Shown piece by piece: positions 45,385 to 56,860 of a stretch of DNA of 64,000 nt. Position 1 is the first letter of the stretch. Each line of letters starts with the position of its first letter. Below the pieces are notes generated by a model. It saw only the letters and a program-made list of their open reading frames with translations, was not told the origin of the DNA and did not search any database. Position numbers and translations under genes: made by a program. Location of the stretch: the NCBI GenBank assembly GCA_004369085.1, contig ML210170.1:179760-243759 (forward strand), in the 5' to 3' direction. The stretch is from Coprinopsis marcescibilis (lineage: Eukaryota; Basidiomycota; Agaricomycetes; Agaricales; Psathyrellaceae).

Positions 45385-47766
45385 CTACTGCTCCGATTCT
45401 GCTTCATCCAAGTTATCTTCCACCCTCTCTCCCTCTTTTTTCATGTTCTCTCCCTCTTTTTCCACGTTCTCTCCCTCTTTTTCCACGTTCTCTCCCTCTT
45501 CTTCCACGTTCTCTCCCTCTTCTTCCATGTTCTCTCCCTCTTCTTCCACGTTCTCTCCCTCTTCTTCCAATTTTTCCCTCGCAATGCGGTCTGCTTCGAC
45601 TCTATCTGCTGAATACCGCCGCCAAATGAATCGATCTTCCTCGTCCCACTGTATGGTTTCTTTAACATACTTTTCAAACCTATCCAGTGCATCCCAGTCC
45701 AAATACAGGCAATGGGCAAAGTACAGACGGTGAATCTCTGCATTGTTCTGGCTGCGCAGTCTCAAAAAGCGCACAAACTGTCTGGGAGTGACGATTTCGG
45801 GCTCATGAGTATAAATACTGGCTGTCCCGTCGTAAAAGTCGAGGTCCCACAACATCAAGTGCTCGAGGGTGTCGAAGCCCATTGCTTGACCTTGGTCCAC
45901 CTTGTCAAGGACGTGGTGAATGAAATGGGCGCCCGCGGAGGAGTCCAGCCGGAGGATCTGCAGCGTGGGCAGGTTTCCCAAGACCTCCAACATGTCTTCG
46001 TCTGAGCAGCTCAGGGACATGCCCCAGAGATCGTCTAGCGGCAAAACCGAGAGAGTTGGGTTTACACGCGAGCCTTGATGGTTTGGGTGGATCATCCGGA
46101 TCGCGAGATTTGGCAAAGGAATAGTATAATATACACCCCAAAAGTTGACGGGAACAAGCCAAGCGTTTATCTTGATGTCCAAATCGCTTTCAGAGGCGTA
46201 GTGGGTGATCACATCGCCCTCCAGCTTGATTGCATAGATACCAAACTTTCCCTTCTCCGAAGTGGTTGAAAGGGGCGCAGAAATCCACCCGGACACCAGC
46301 GCTTCTCTGAACTGTGTGGCCACAAGTACAGGAATGCCACCCTCGTCGTAGTTGGCGTAACATTCGAGGTCAAGCGTGGCGTTGAGTGGGATAGAAAAGC
46401 AGCCGAGGACAGCCCCGACTTCTTCAAGCGTTCCGCAAAGCTCCAATGTTTTCATACGGGGAAATTTGCAGACAGTGTGATCCCGTGGCATTCCATCAGG
46501 TTTAGGGAGGGGCATGCTGGTGAGCACGAGATGTTCAAGTACTGGGAGATTCTTGAAGACATCCAGAAACTCTGTGGCTGTTGGTGCGCTGATCGGGCTG
46601 GCCCTACGTCTATACCCATCGGAGGAGACCAATTGGATTGTTACGAGCGCACTTGAACGTAGAAGCGGGGACCCCCAGGAGATGGCCACTTTACTGATGT
46701 AAAGCCGCTGCAAGCGAGAAGTGCCTTCGTGAAATAGATCTAGCAGAGGGGGTGCACAGGCCCCTTCGCGAACAATGATCAACTGTTCCATCAAGGGCGT
46801 GGCATATTTTGACTTTGGTAGATCCTCTGCCCCGAAGTAGCCGCGTATTGTGATCGCTTTCAAGCGATGGGACTCCTTCTCCATGATGTCTGACAGATTC
46901 TTGATTTTTCCGGGGCGATTGAGGTCGAACATGCCTAACCCTGCCCACCACTCATCCTCTGGACGGTACTCGAACTTTATCCTCGCACACAGGGCAATTG
47001 GGCATCCATTTGACCTCTTGAGCAGGAGGTCTGACCAAGGAGACCCGGTTAAGTTCACGTTGGACCATAGCTGGCCATCGCCCAGCGCCACCTCCCTCCA
47101 ACGAGAAGCCACCGTGAAGATCCTTCTGCCGATCTTCTCCTTATCTTCCTGATACAAATGAAGTATCGGGTGCAGTATTTTGCTCCTGTCGTCTTCCTCC
47201 TTTCCGGCCTTGAGGTGTCGAGCAAAGATAAGGGATAGTATCTCGCTGGGCAGCCGGGAGATAGGCTGCAGCTCGTTTCGACGTCGGTGTAGTGCCGATA
47301 TGCTGTTCCTCAACGCCTCGACTTGTTTATCGATTGCCTGTTCGTTCTCCTTTGGCTTTGCAATCACGAGCGGTTGCCAATGGTGGCGCCTCAGTAGGAC
47401 CTGCCGCCAACGATAACAGACCTCGGGGATTCTGCCATCTCCCTCTTTCTCCTTTTCGGGCTTGGAACGTAGGAATATGTCCCAAAGTGCCTCAGGCGAT
47501 AACCGGGCCACAGGCTGCAGTTGGTTTCGCTGGCGATGCAAAGCTGCGATGTCGCGCTGGAACACCTTGACCTGGTCGTCGAGAAGTCGTTCGGCCTCTG
47601 ATCGCTTCGCTACTGCGCTTTCACGCGTTTCTTTGGCACGATCCTCATCCGTTAATTCTTTAACATCTAACGTATTGGTCAGGTTGTCCTGGGAATCTGA
47701 CGCGCTCAACTGGACGACGGACTCAGCCGGCGGGGACGTCTGGGACTCAACGGGAAGCGAAGACAT
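45385..47766 (-). CDS. F-box/LRR protein with two F-box-like segments
   Basis: One open frame from ATG 47766 (MSSLPVESQTSPPAES, matching both paralogs) gives about 793 residues. The open frame continues upstream to 48030, but that part is out of frame in the paralogs. Residues about 65-150 hold a coiled coil and F-box-like segment (LHRQRNQLQPVARLSPEAL). A second, related one follows about 95 residues later (LHRRRNELQPISRLPSEIL), so the N-terminal module is internally duplicated. Next come an REVALGDGQLWSNVNL segment, LRR-like repeats (KTLELCGTLEEVGAVLGC, LPTLQILRLDSSAG), and a C-terminal tail of EEEGENV heptads from a 21-bp minisatellite. It is likely an SCF substrate adaptor. This is the most complete of three paralogs in the window. 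Confidence 0.75.
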   Translation of the reverse strand: MSSLPVESQTSPPAESVVQLSASDSQDNLTNTLDVKELTDEDRAKETRESAVAKRSEAERLLDDQVKVFQRDIAALHRQRNQLQPVARLSPEALWDIFLRSKPEKEKEGDGRIPEVCYRWRQVLLRRHHWQPLVIAKPKENEQAIDKQVEALRNSISALHRRRNELQPISRLPSEILSLIFARHLKAGKEEDDRSKILHPILHLYQEDKEKIGRRIFTVASRWREVALGDGQLWSNVNLTGSPWSDLLLKRSNGCPIALCARIKFEYRPEDEWWAGLGMFDLNRPGKIKNLSDIMEKESHRLKAITIRGYFGAEDLPKSKYATPLMEQLIIVREGACAPPLLDLFHEGTSRLQRLYISKVAISWGSPLLRSSALVTIQLVSSDGYRRRASPISAPTATEFLDVFKNLPVLEHLVLTSMPLPKPDGMPRDHTVCKFPRMKTLELCGTLEEVGAVLGCFSIPLNATLDLECYANYDEGGIPVLVATQFREALVSGWISAPLSTTSEKGKFGIYAIKLEGDVITHYASESDLDIKINAWLVPVNFWGVYYTIPLPNLAIRMIHPNHQGSRVNPTLSVLPLDDLWGMSLSCSDEDMLEVLGNLPTLQILRLDSSAGAHFIHHVLDKVDQGQAMGFDTLEHLMLWDLDFYDGTASIYTHEPEIVTPRQFVRFLRLRSQNNAEIHRLYFAHCLYLDWDALDRFEKYVKETIQWDEEDRFIWRRYSADRVEADRIAREKLEEEGENVEEEGENMEEEGENVEEEGENVEKEGENVEKEGENMKKEGERVEDNLDEAESEQ
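45424..45570 (-). repeat. 21-bp coding minisatellite (EEEGENV heptads)
   Basis: About seven tandem 21-bp units (TTCTCTCCCTCTTCTTCCACG on the plus strand, with small variants) encode a highly charged heptad repeat, EEEGEN(V/M), near the protein's C-terminus. The unit is a multiple of three, so copy-number change keeps the frame. Confidence 0.9.
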
Positions 47767-48562
47767 GGGGTTGAGGAGCTGGATATCGAGTGGGTGTAGA
47801 TGATGGTTAAAGACGGGAAGGTTCTGCGCCTTCCTTCCAGGTGCAGCTTGAATTGAGGCGAACGCGCTTGTCACATGTTTGGTCTTTGATGCCGCCACAA
47901 AACTCGCATTGTCTTCGCCAGGCGGCCATGATCCATCAAACCCATACACCGGCCCGAGTATATACTGGTCAGAGAAGTAGGTTTCTATAGCAAGAGTACG
48001 CTGCGGATCCAAAAGGATGAATGTTGGCATGTAGTACTTTGTTTACACCCCAGCATTTTTGGAGCCGAACGATTCACATTGCAGACCCGAAGGCGTACCC
48101 ACTACCATCAATTGATCTCAGTACCCAAGCGTAAGTGACGATTGTAAGATGTCTGGAGCACTGGTAAGATCTACATCCAAGCAACCACATGAACCAGCCT
48201 GCGGGACGATAGACACGTATTAAGCGCGCGTCGATCCGGTGCATGATACGCTCGAACAATTTTCGTAGATCGAACTGAACATCCACCAGTCGCCAAACAC
48301 AGCACGCGAGCGCTCAGAAGTACATCTAGTGAATCGTTCTTCATGTCGATCACCTCGTCCACTGCCTATTCACAAAATCCACCTGCTCCGATCAAACCAA
48401 GATCCTCCACATCCAACCCGCACCAAAATATCCAATAACCAACCAAAAAAAGCCAAAACTCTTTCAACGCAGCGTACACAACACATTCTATTCTATTCTA
48501 TTCCTTATGCTCATCATATTCCAACCCCTCCTCAATCCTCTCGTATCATATATTTTACCCCT
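47767..48562. other. Module flank and GUT2 3' side
   Basis: 47767-48290 is the inverted equivalent of the module flank at 27641-28335 and 57765-58438 (for example GCGCGCGTCGATC for the shared GATCGACGCGCGC word). From 48290 to 48562 is the 3' side of GUT2, very C/A-rich on this strand. No additional gene. Confidence 0.55.
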
Positions 48563-51500
48563 TCAAACCCCACCTCCACTCTTCTCAACCGGGATCCTCA
48601 CCCTCTCCCTCCCCTTCTCACTCTCACTCTCACCAGGCCTAACAGCAACATCCTTCAAACTTCCACACACCTACAAACGCATCAGCCTCAGCCTTTATCT
48701 TCATCCACACCACCCCAAAGAAAAGGCGAAAGAAAAACACCACTCACCTCGATAAACACATCCAACCCCAACCCCTCCTCCCCAACCCCAGCCTCATCCA
48801 ACACATACCACACAACCTTGTCCGTAACGCCCTCATAGCCCTTTACACCATGCGCCCTGAGCACTTCCAGCACCCTCTCCCTCTTCACCACCTTTTCCCC
48901 TTTCGCATTCACACCCACCCTCTGCGCCTTTTCATTTGCATTTGCATTTTCATTCACGCGTGCATCCGCATCCGCCTTTTCATTCACACCGGCACCCGCA
49001 CCCTCCGTCTCCGCCAAAAACACTCCCCTCAACACCGCCAACTCTCCTGACTCGAACTTGGACCGTCCATAAACCTTGCTCGTCGCTCCAGACGGTACGC
49101 CCATCCCAGGCTTGCCACTCCCACTCCCCGCCTGTCCAAGCCCAACCAACCCCGCAAGTGAGCCCCACCAGCCCTTATCCATACTAGCACCCGCACCAGC
49201 ACCCACAGCACCAGCACCAGCACCAGCACCACCACCACCAACCCTCCTCACCCCCTCCTCCACAAGCACATCCCCATCACCCACAAGCCCCATACTCCCC
49301 CTCAAAAACTTCACCGCCCCCTCCACCTCCCTCCTCCTCCTCTCCGCCCCCCACCCGCACTCCTCACCCATAATCTCCACTACCCGCGGGATGGCATCGT
49401 ACGCCGCGCGCGCGTTCAAAAAGGACAGCCGCGTGCGCCGCGCGAGGACGTCGATTGCTGTTTGGGCGTATTCGTTGCGCACTGCGTAGCGTACTTCTGC
49501 TTCGATGTCTAGAGGGGGAGGGGGGTATTGGTTAGTGGGTGTTGGGAAGGAAGGAAGGAAGGTGGGGTGTTGATAATGGAGGAACGAAGGAAAGCGAGGT
49601 AAGAGAGAACAAAGAGAGAGAAAACTCACAAGGGTACTGTGCGGCGATCCGCTTCCCATGTACCGGCCACCTCTCCCCCGTCGGAACTGCAAGTTCGCAA
49701 ACGCTCCATGCCCGATCCCCATAATTATCGCTCAGATGCCTCGCAACCTCCGTCTCCAACCCGTACTAAACAACGGTCGGTCAGTACATCCCAGGACACC
49801 AGAGCCGAGAAGCGATAAGAGAGAAAGGAGATGAAAGGAGAAGAGAGGAACGAGAACAGAGAAACACAACGAGAACCATAAAACGCCATGGAACGACCAT
49901 TCGCGGGGCCAAACGTACGAGGACGAAAGAAACCCACCAATCCCCATCTCCAAACCCCATCTCCAACGCCAACGTCCCAACTCAGCCCAACCCAACAGAC
50001 CCAAAAATAAAATATAATAAAAAGAAACCCCAAAACTCACCATCTGAATCAACCCAACAAACATCGTCCGACTCCACCCCTCACTCCCCACAAGCCTCAC
50101 ACCCTCACTCACACACCCCCTCTCACTCGCATCCAACCCCCCCTGCGTCCTCCCCCTCCCTCCACCCCCATACCCAAACCCAAACAACCCCCCCGCCATA
50201 AACCTCTTCTCCACTCTCACCGGGTACGTCTTGACTTTACGCTCGAGGTCAAAGGCGGTGATGGCAGCATCAACAGTCTCCTCCGCCATCCGCCTATACG
50301 TCGTCCATTTCCCTCCCGCGATCGTGAGGAGGCCACTGGGGTTGAGGCGCACGAGGTGGCTTCTGATCAGGCCTGCAGTCTCCCCTTCATCCCCGCCGGT
50401 GGCGCGAATCAACGGCCTCAACCCACTCCAGGCACTCAACACGTCCCCACGGCGCACGCGGATGTCAGGACTGAGGTACCGCCGGATCTCATCCAGCAGC
50501 CATACGACATCTTCCTCCGATGCGCTGGGATTACGCCATGCCGCCTCGGCGCGCTGCTGCTCGGGCGTCAGCTGGATGCGTATTTGGACTTCTTCTGGGC
50601 GGATACCTTCCGGTGTGGATTCCGTTTCTGGTTTTTTTTTATCGCCGCTGTTGGCGTTGGACTTGGACTTGGATTTGGACTTGGAAGCATCGTTGGCGTT
50701 GGAAGCGGCAGTCTTGGAAGATCCCGCGCCAGCCTCGGCAGGTACAACCTCGACACCCACTCCGCGGCCCTTGACACCCACATCAGTCGTACCCGCAATC
50801 GTGTTGCCCTGCCATGGCAAAAAGAAGATAACCCGGCCGTCGCTTGTGGCGGGGTCCAGCAGGCCCATCTTGCGCGGGCTATAATAATTAGGCAGCGTAA
50901 TATGCACACCCGACGACGGGTGCACAGTCGGTTTGTACGCGTATTTGTTGTCCGACGCGGTGGCGGTGGAAGTGGAATCGGAGGAAGAAGAAGAGGGGGA
51001 GGGGAGAGGGACATCGTCCAGCGCGAGCAGCGTATCGCTAAAGGGGCCGGTGGCGTTTACGAGCCCCTTGAAGCGCACGACAAACTTGCGGTCGGAGAGG
51101 TGGTCGTAGACGACCGCGCCTGTGATCTTGGCCGCGCCGTCTTCGCCCGGTGGAGCGAGGGTCTTGAGTAGCGACTGCAGCTCGACGTAGTTGGCGGCGA
51201 TTGCGCCGTGCTTGACGGCCGTCATGACCAGCGCGATGTTCATCCTCGAGTCATTATGCTGTCCTACATGACACATTCAATAACCACGCCCAGAGTAAGA
51301 GGGAAGAAACAGACAGACCATCGTAGTAGACCACCCCGCCGACCAGCCCCTCGCGCTTGAGCACCGGAAACGCCTCGAGGGCCTTACCAGGTCCGACGAC
51401 ATAGCTGGTCTCCATGTTCTCCTTCCCCGCGAGGACGTCGTACATCTTGCAGCCGGCCCAGTAGTACGGCACCTGCCAGTACTTGTAGATGGGGAGCATG

Positions 51501-52086
51501 ATGGGGAGCATGGAGGAGAGGTAGGGCGCGGTGCTGAGGAAGATGCGCCGCTCGTGCAAGGCTTCGCGCACGAGGGCGTACTGCGCGCTGTCGAATTCCA
51601 TGATCGCCTTTTGCAGGTAGCGCACGCCGCCGTGGACTAGCTTGGTTGATTTTGAGGATGTGCCTGGGGTGGGTGGGGGTTAGGATGGGGAGAGGGGAGG
51701 GGAGGAGGGGAAGACGCACCGGAAGAGAAATCGTCTCGTTCGATTAGCGCTACGCGCAACCCACGACTGGCAGCGTCGAGCGCGACACCCGCACCCGTCG
51801 CTCCTCCTCCGACGATCAGCAGGTCGAATTCCTCCTCGTCCTCCTCGTCGGCGTTTTGGGTGATGCTTGGTGTGGGTTTGGGCAGACCAGAGGCGCGGAG
51901 CTGGGTGATCATGTGTTCGCGGGAGGGCGGTGTCCATGGTGCAGGAGGGCGGCGGGACTCTTTGGTGGAGGCGGGGTAGGCGGGGCCAGAGGTGAGGTAG
52001 TAGAAGCCCCCGCTGGTTGCGATCGCTGTCCCACCCAGCAGGTAGAACAAGCTGCGCCGCGAGAATATGCGGCGGACAAGAGGCAT
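48563..52086 (-). CDS. GUT2: Mitochondrial glycerol-3-phosphate dehydrogenase (FAD)
   Basis: Six exons, 52086-51720, 51663-51319, 51263-50041, 49765-49630, 49508-48748 and 48670-48563, sum to exactly 980 codons (979 residues). It oxidises glycerol-3-phosphate to dihydroxyacetone phosphate, passing electrons to ubiquinone at the inner mitochondrial membrane. A basic, then hydrophobic N-terminus ([19 protein letters not shown]) fits mitochondrial import. The FAD-binding motif is [18 protein letters not shown] (about residues 87-104). [37 protein letters not shown] and [12 protein letters not shown] are family signatures. It is about 330 residues longer than usual because of low-complexity inserts: a Ser/Thr run near 51000-50950, a Lys/Ser run near 50700-50630, and a Gly/Ala stretch near 49240-49180 followed by a NEKA-type repeat. 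SHO1 starts 427 bp away on the other strand. Confidence 0.95.
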
Positions 52087-52513
52087 CGTGTGGATGCGGA
52101 CCTAGCTGCTGCTCGTCCTGTTTCTATGAAAAAAGGTGCACTGCAAACGTGTGCGTGCGTGTGGGGCTTCTCGGAGAAATGTAGGAGAAGAGAGGGAACG
52201 TGCGTGGGTTCTTGTAGAGGAGGAAAGGAAAAGTGTGGTTCCGGGTGAAGATGACTCTGGTGGATGCATGACGCTGGTAAAATGCAAAAGACCGACCGAT
52301 GGCGGGCCGACGCTAGCTTTGCTCCACTGCCGACCAACACCGGCGTGATCGGCATGGCCCGTGCGCTTAACAGTTGCACCGTTCCGCTGTGGTGATGGCA
52401 CAAAGTGATGACATCAATTCCCATAAGCAACGAATCAACCAAACCAACACACAAACTGCGTCACAGTCGTCCATCGTTCTCTCCGTCCCTCCGTCTCATC
52501 CCTGCAACCTAAA
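52087..52513. promoter_or_regulatory. Shared divergent promoter of GUT2 and SHO1
   Basis: 427 bp separate the start codons of GUT2 (minus) and SHO1 (plus). The interval must hold both promoters. No TATA box stands out. Confidence 0.6.
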
Positions 52514-54010
52514 ATGGCAACACCAGACGGGCAGCAGCATCCACTCGGCATGCCGGAGCCGCAACACCACGGCGGCAGCACACAGCAACTGGCAGCAGCA
52601 GGAAACGGCGGCAGCGTCCCCAGTTCGCCTTCCCAACCGCGGATCCTCGTCGACGACGTACGCGCCCTCAGTGCCGTCGGCTCCCAAGGCTCACAGCAAC
52701 AACAGCACGCCCCGCCAGCGACAATCACGACCATGCCGCCCGAGCACATCACCGCACCCGAATCCTACATCCAACCAACCAAGGCCGACCGCGTGGCCGA
52801 CAACACTTTTATCGCTGCAACCCTCGTCCTAGCCTCTGTGCGCCCTCTCTCCTCTGCTAACCCCACAGCCACTTACTCCTCCACAGCTGATATGGCTCAT
52901 GGCGCTAATCTCCCAAGCAGTCGTTACCGTCCAAAGTGCGCTTCCCCCTTATCCTTAAACACCTTCTGCTAACACGCACCAGCCAACAACCTCACAGTCC
53001 GCACAGCCTGGTTCGCGCTCATCCTACAGCTACTCCTCATAATCCTCACCACAACCCTCCTACTCACAACCTACCTCCCGCCCTACCACATCCAACTAAG
53101 CACCCTCTCCTCCCTCGTCCTCGTCTTCGCCATCCTCACCACCGACGCCAACATCTACCAAAGCCCCCTCCTCACCGCACACACCGCCGCCCAACGCGCA
53201 CTCTCCGCCGCCTGGCTCATCACCGCCCTCATCAACCTCCTCTGGATCTTCTACTTCACCAGCCCCCCACAGAGCCCCATCGTGCACGCCGTGCACAGCA
53301 TCCCACCACTCACAGCCCAGAAACGATACAGCCAGCACGTCGAGGCGGGGGCACAGTCGCGCACCTCGGGTTTCTTCGCCACGAACCCCCGAGTGCCCCC
53401 TCACGCGCCGACCTCCCCCACTGCGCGCCAGAGCACCCTCGGACCGAGCCGCGTGCAGTCGGGGCTGGTGATGCCAGCTGCTCCGCCTGCGCCAGGCAAC
53501 CTCGCAGACGCGATGAGCCTGTCCGACCTCGGCAGCGAGGCCGGCCGGCGCAAGTCAGGCTGGGGCAGCATGTATACCGACCGCGAGCCTGGTGCGCCCC
53601 CCGCTTCTGCCCCGCAGGAGGCGAACCCCCCGCCCCTCCCGACGCCGGACGAGACCAGCAAGGTCTACACACGCGCCGAAGCCATGTTCACTTGTGCGTA
53701 TACTCGTAAATGACTGGTTTGGTGCCTTGTTTTTGCTGATGCTGGAACGTTTGTGCAGATAATGCAGAGGCGTCGGATCCGAATGAGCTGAGCTTTAAGA
53801 AGGGGGAGATTTTGGTTGTGTTGGATCGCTCGGGCAAGTGGTGGGAGGCGAGGAGGTCGGACGGGAAGACTGGCAGTGAGTGTTTTTGTTCTTTGTTTTT
53901 TGTTCTCGCGTAGTGCTGGTTTTGGTTTTTATTCGTCGACGACGTAACTGGTACTGACGTGGTTCTCACCTACAGTCGCGCCTTCCAACTACCTCCGCGT
54001 CCTCGAGTGA
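52514..54010 (+). CDS. SHO1: Sho1 osmosensor, HOG pathway
   Basis: Five exons, 52514-52837, 52887-52935, 52983-53693, 53759-53875 and 53976-54010, sum to exactly 412 codons (411 residues). After a Gln/Pro/Ser-rich N-terminus come four membrane helices: FIAATLVLASLIWLMALIS (split by intron 1), AWFALILQLLLIILTTTLLL, LSSLVLVFAILTTDAN and AAWLITALINLLWIFYF. A linker of about 180 residues leads to a C-terminal SH3 domain (YNAEASDPNELSFKKGEILV.. GKWWEARR.. GIAPSNYLRVLE). This is the Sho1 layout: a plasma-membrane scaffold whose SH3 domain binds Pbs2 to activate the Hog1 MAP kinase under osmotic stress. The intron positions were set by frame and GT-AG signals. It is divergent from GUT2, a glycerol-pathway gene. 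Confidence 0.95.
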
Positions 54011-56720
54011 ACGGGGCTCGGCATCAACCCAAAAATGTACGAATGAATGAATCAACGAACGAACGACGATGACGAAGAAGATGATGATCTATCTACTTGA
54101 TACGCTTACGACCGCCGACGCATGCTCACCACGCACGAAACTCGCCATGTTATGTTACGTTATGACTTGGGATCAACAGACGCTGTATCGCTTTCTACCG
54201 CCTACCCCCTATCCCCTACATTCACCATCTATCACCTATCCCGCACACGTCATCGATCTACCACCTATCATCTCCACCACATACCTATCATCTCCATTAG
54301 CTATCATCTCCATTAGCTATCATCCCCACCTACCACCTATCATCTCCACCTCCACCATCGATCTACCACCTATCCCCCGCATATCATCGATCTACATACC
54401 CCTATCACTTCTCACCACCACCAAGGACGACCCCGCGACAAAATTACTCATTGATGTTTATCTTTCTTTCTATCATTTTCTTTTCTTTTTAATTTCGTTC
54501 TTTCTTTTCCTTGGTCGTGCTCGTGGTGTGGTTCTCATCCTCATTCTGATTCTGACTCTACACTCTATCGTTGGTATTCTGATGGCGTATGGGCAGGCAT
54601 GGACGTTCGTACGACCGTTCTGTTCTTGTTCCTGTTCTTGTTCTGTTCTTATTTTCTAAACACACCCGCTCATACCCATACCCTACTTGTTCACACGTAG
54701 CTTGTACCTCTTCGATCGCTGTCGGTCCTTTGTTTTTTGCAGGGTTTTGGTTGGTGGGTACGGAGCACGCCGCTGGTTTAGCAATTGCGTATACTTACGT
54801 ATGCTCTTCTTTGTGGTGGTAGTGGTAGTAGTGGTAGTAGTACTAAGTAGTGATAGTTTTCCTCTTTGTAGTAGTAGTAGTAGTAGCGTTGTGCTTTCTT
54901 GCTCTCTGTTTTTTGTTCATAATCATGGTAGTCTATTCGTCTATTCATGTCTGTATTTTAATTTCTGTGCGAGGTAATGCGCGTAGGACTTTTCTGTGCT
55001 ACTTCTATGTGATTCAGTACTGCGTGCCACTCCATTCTGCAAGTCGCTGTACTGCGTAGTATGTATATACATCCCTGTCGGATTTCAGCTGTGTGGATTA
55101 ATTGTCCTGGTGCTTGGTTCGTGCGATTTATCATTTGTCGATGAGACAGAGATCTGAGAGAGAGACCGACGACTGTGAGATGTGGCTGAATCGAAGTTGG
55201 TCGTTAACTTTTAACTCCCAACTCTTAGCTTTAACTTGACTTCAAGTTCTAACGTGAATTTCAACTTCAACTTCAAGTTGCAACTTTTACTCGCCTCGCT
55301 GATTGGTACTCCGTAATTGTCGCAGACCCCTGATCATGCCATGGAGGGAGCTGAGCTCTAGCCTTTTGGTCTATCATCTATCTAGTATCATCTGACTGTC
55401 AAATTAACGAACAGCGTTGGCAGTCTGTGCCATGTGGACTGGGCAATGAGCCAGCCTCGACCTCGACCTCCAGCGGCCTTGCCCCTTCCTCAACATCGCA
55501 CTTGCACTCGCAATACCCCGACTTTCCGGAAATTGGGAGTTGCACTTTGGACTCAGTCACTCAATGAAGACAGGTAAGTACTAATGTGCAACGCGTTGCG
55601 AGGGGCTGCGTACAAGGTAAGTAACTCACTCAAGTAACTAAGTAGTAGGACGGGCTTGTGTTCGTAGAGTCGCCCACTGGATGACTGTTGAACGAGAAGC
55701 TATACCGTGTTGGGGTTTGAAAATTGAACCTGTATACTGGCAATCCTCGGGAGCTTGAACTGATGCTAAATTTATTATAAGATTCAGATACGGCGCGGGT
55801 GATCATGTAGATGATGGAATGGATGGTTATGGGAGGTCCGTGCGTTGTCCGTAGGAGGGATCCGGGGCAGGTAGCTGGTTCTGTATAGCTATAGGATACA
55901 ACACCTTTCAAATTTGTGTCCAAGTTCTTTCCCAAGTGTCGGAAAGACTACGGCGAAGGGTCTTTGGCCTTTGGCGGCCCTACCCCTCGGTGCAGCATCT
56001 CCGCCTTTCCCTTTGGACGCACGATACTTTTTCTCTCTTAATGATACCGTCTTTGTTCTATAGTATATAATACGCAACTGAACGGAGGTCGATAGAGAGC
56101 GGATTAAAGAGTATATCCGACGAGATAAGCTCGATGAACTAAATAGAAATAGGAGATAAGTGCTCGTATGATAATGTACCAGCTCTGCGGCTGCAAGTTC
56201 TCAGCAGTCTCCTAATTTAGTAGGTACAGAACCACCATTCTCATTACGGTACTTAGCTGATACCCCAGCCACAAGTCGCTTCGGTACAAGGGGTCGCCGG
56301 TGTGCTAACAGTGAATGCATAGCATCAGCACATCGACCTCCGTCCGTTTGACCAGATTCAGGCAGCAGCGGTGGACGTCCAGCTCGCAGTGGCAGCTGCC
56401 ACGCACACGGACAGGTCACGCACGGACCACACGCGGTCCCAATCGAATGTCAGATACGTGATTATCTTTCAGTTTCCCGCTGCTTGGAATCGACGGCAGG
56501 GTCACGCGTGTCAGTCTGCAGAATAAATGCATTGCACAGCCTTCGCATATGATTCGGCACTCTGTGCAGAGGCGTGTACCCGTGCTTGACTTTATGAACG
56601 TTGACAAGGTGAATGTCAAGTTCTGTGCGGAAAGAATGAGGTCTTGAGACCACGCTCCCATCATGCTCGTGCAGAGCGTACGGTGAGGGTTGAACTCCGA
56701 ACGGTAGTATTAGTCGATAC
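54011..56720. other. 2.7-kb intergenic region with simple repeats
   Basis: No gene recognised. It contains a degenerate run of ATCTACCACCTATCATCTCC units (about 54250-54390), GTA/TAG triplet runs (about 54815-54890), and a stretch built from AACTTCAA/TTGAAGTT words (about 55225-55290). Small frames (55630-56077 minus) have no domain. Confidence 0.45.

Positions 56721-56752
<32 letters not shown>
56721..56752. repeat. (TAG)n microsatellite in a promoter
   Basis: Ten uninterrupted TAG triplets, ending 14 bp before the TATA box of the nucleotidyltransferase-like gene. Confidence 0.95.
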
Positions 56753-56765
56753 CATACCGGTGGGA

Positions 56766-56772
56766 TATAAAA
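56766..56772 (+). promoter_or_regulatory. TATA box of the nucleotidyltransferase-like gene
   Basis: TATAAAA 95 bp upstream of the start codon at 56861, directly after the TAG microsatellite. Confidence 0.6.
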
Positions 56773-56860
56773 GCTGCAAGGTTGGATGTGAATTCAAGTC
56801 ACTGAACCATCCCGCGTCTCATCTACGTGTAAACCAATCTTTGGATAACTCTCAATCGAC

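Noticed and set aside
47767..48030. Upstream extension of the 45-kb F-box/LRR frame to an ATG at 48030
   Set aside because: The paralogs have stops or other frames here and all share the ATG at 47766, so the longer start is probably fortuitous.
48329..49489. Plus-strand frames (169 and 137 codons) opposite GUT2
   Set aside because: They are shadows of the G/C-biased minus-strand GUT2 exons, rich in Pro/Thr/Ser/His.
52936..53709. 257-codon plus-strand frame over SHO1
   Set aside because: It is a frame shadow of SHO1 exon 3; the Sho1 frame carries the membrane helices and leads into the SH3 domain.
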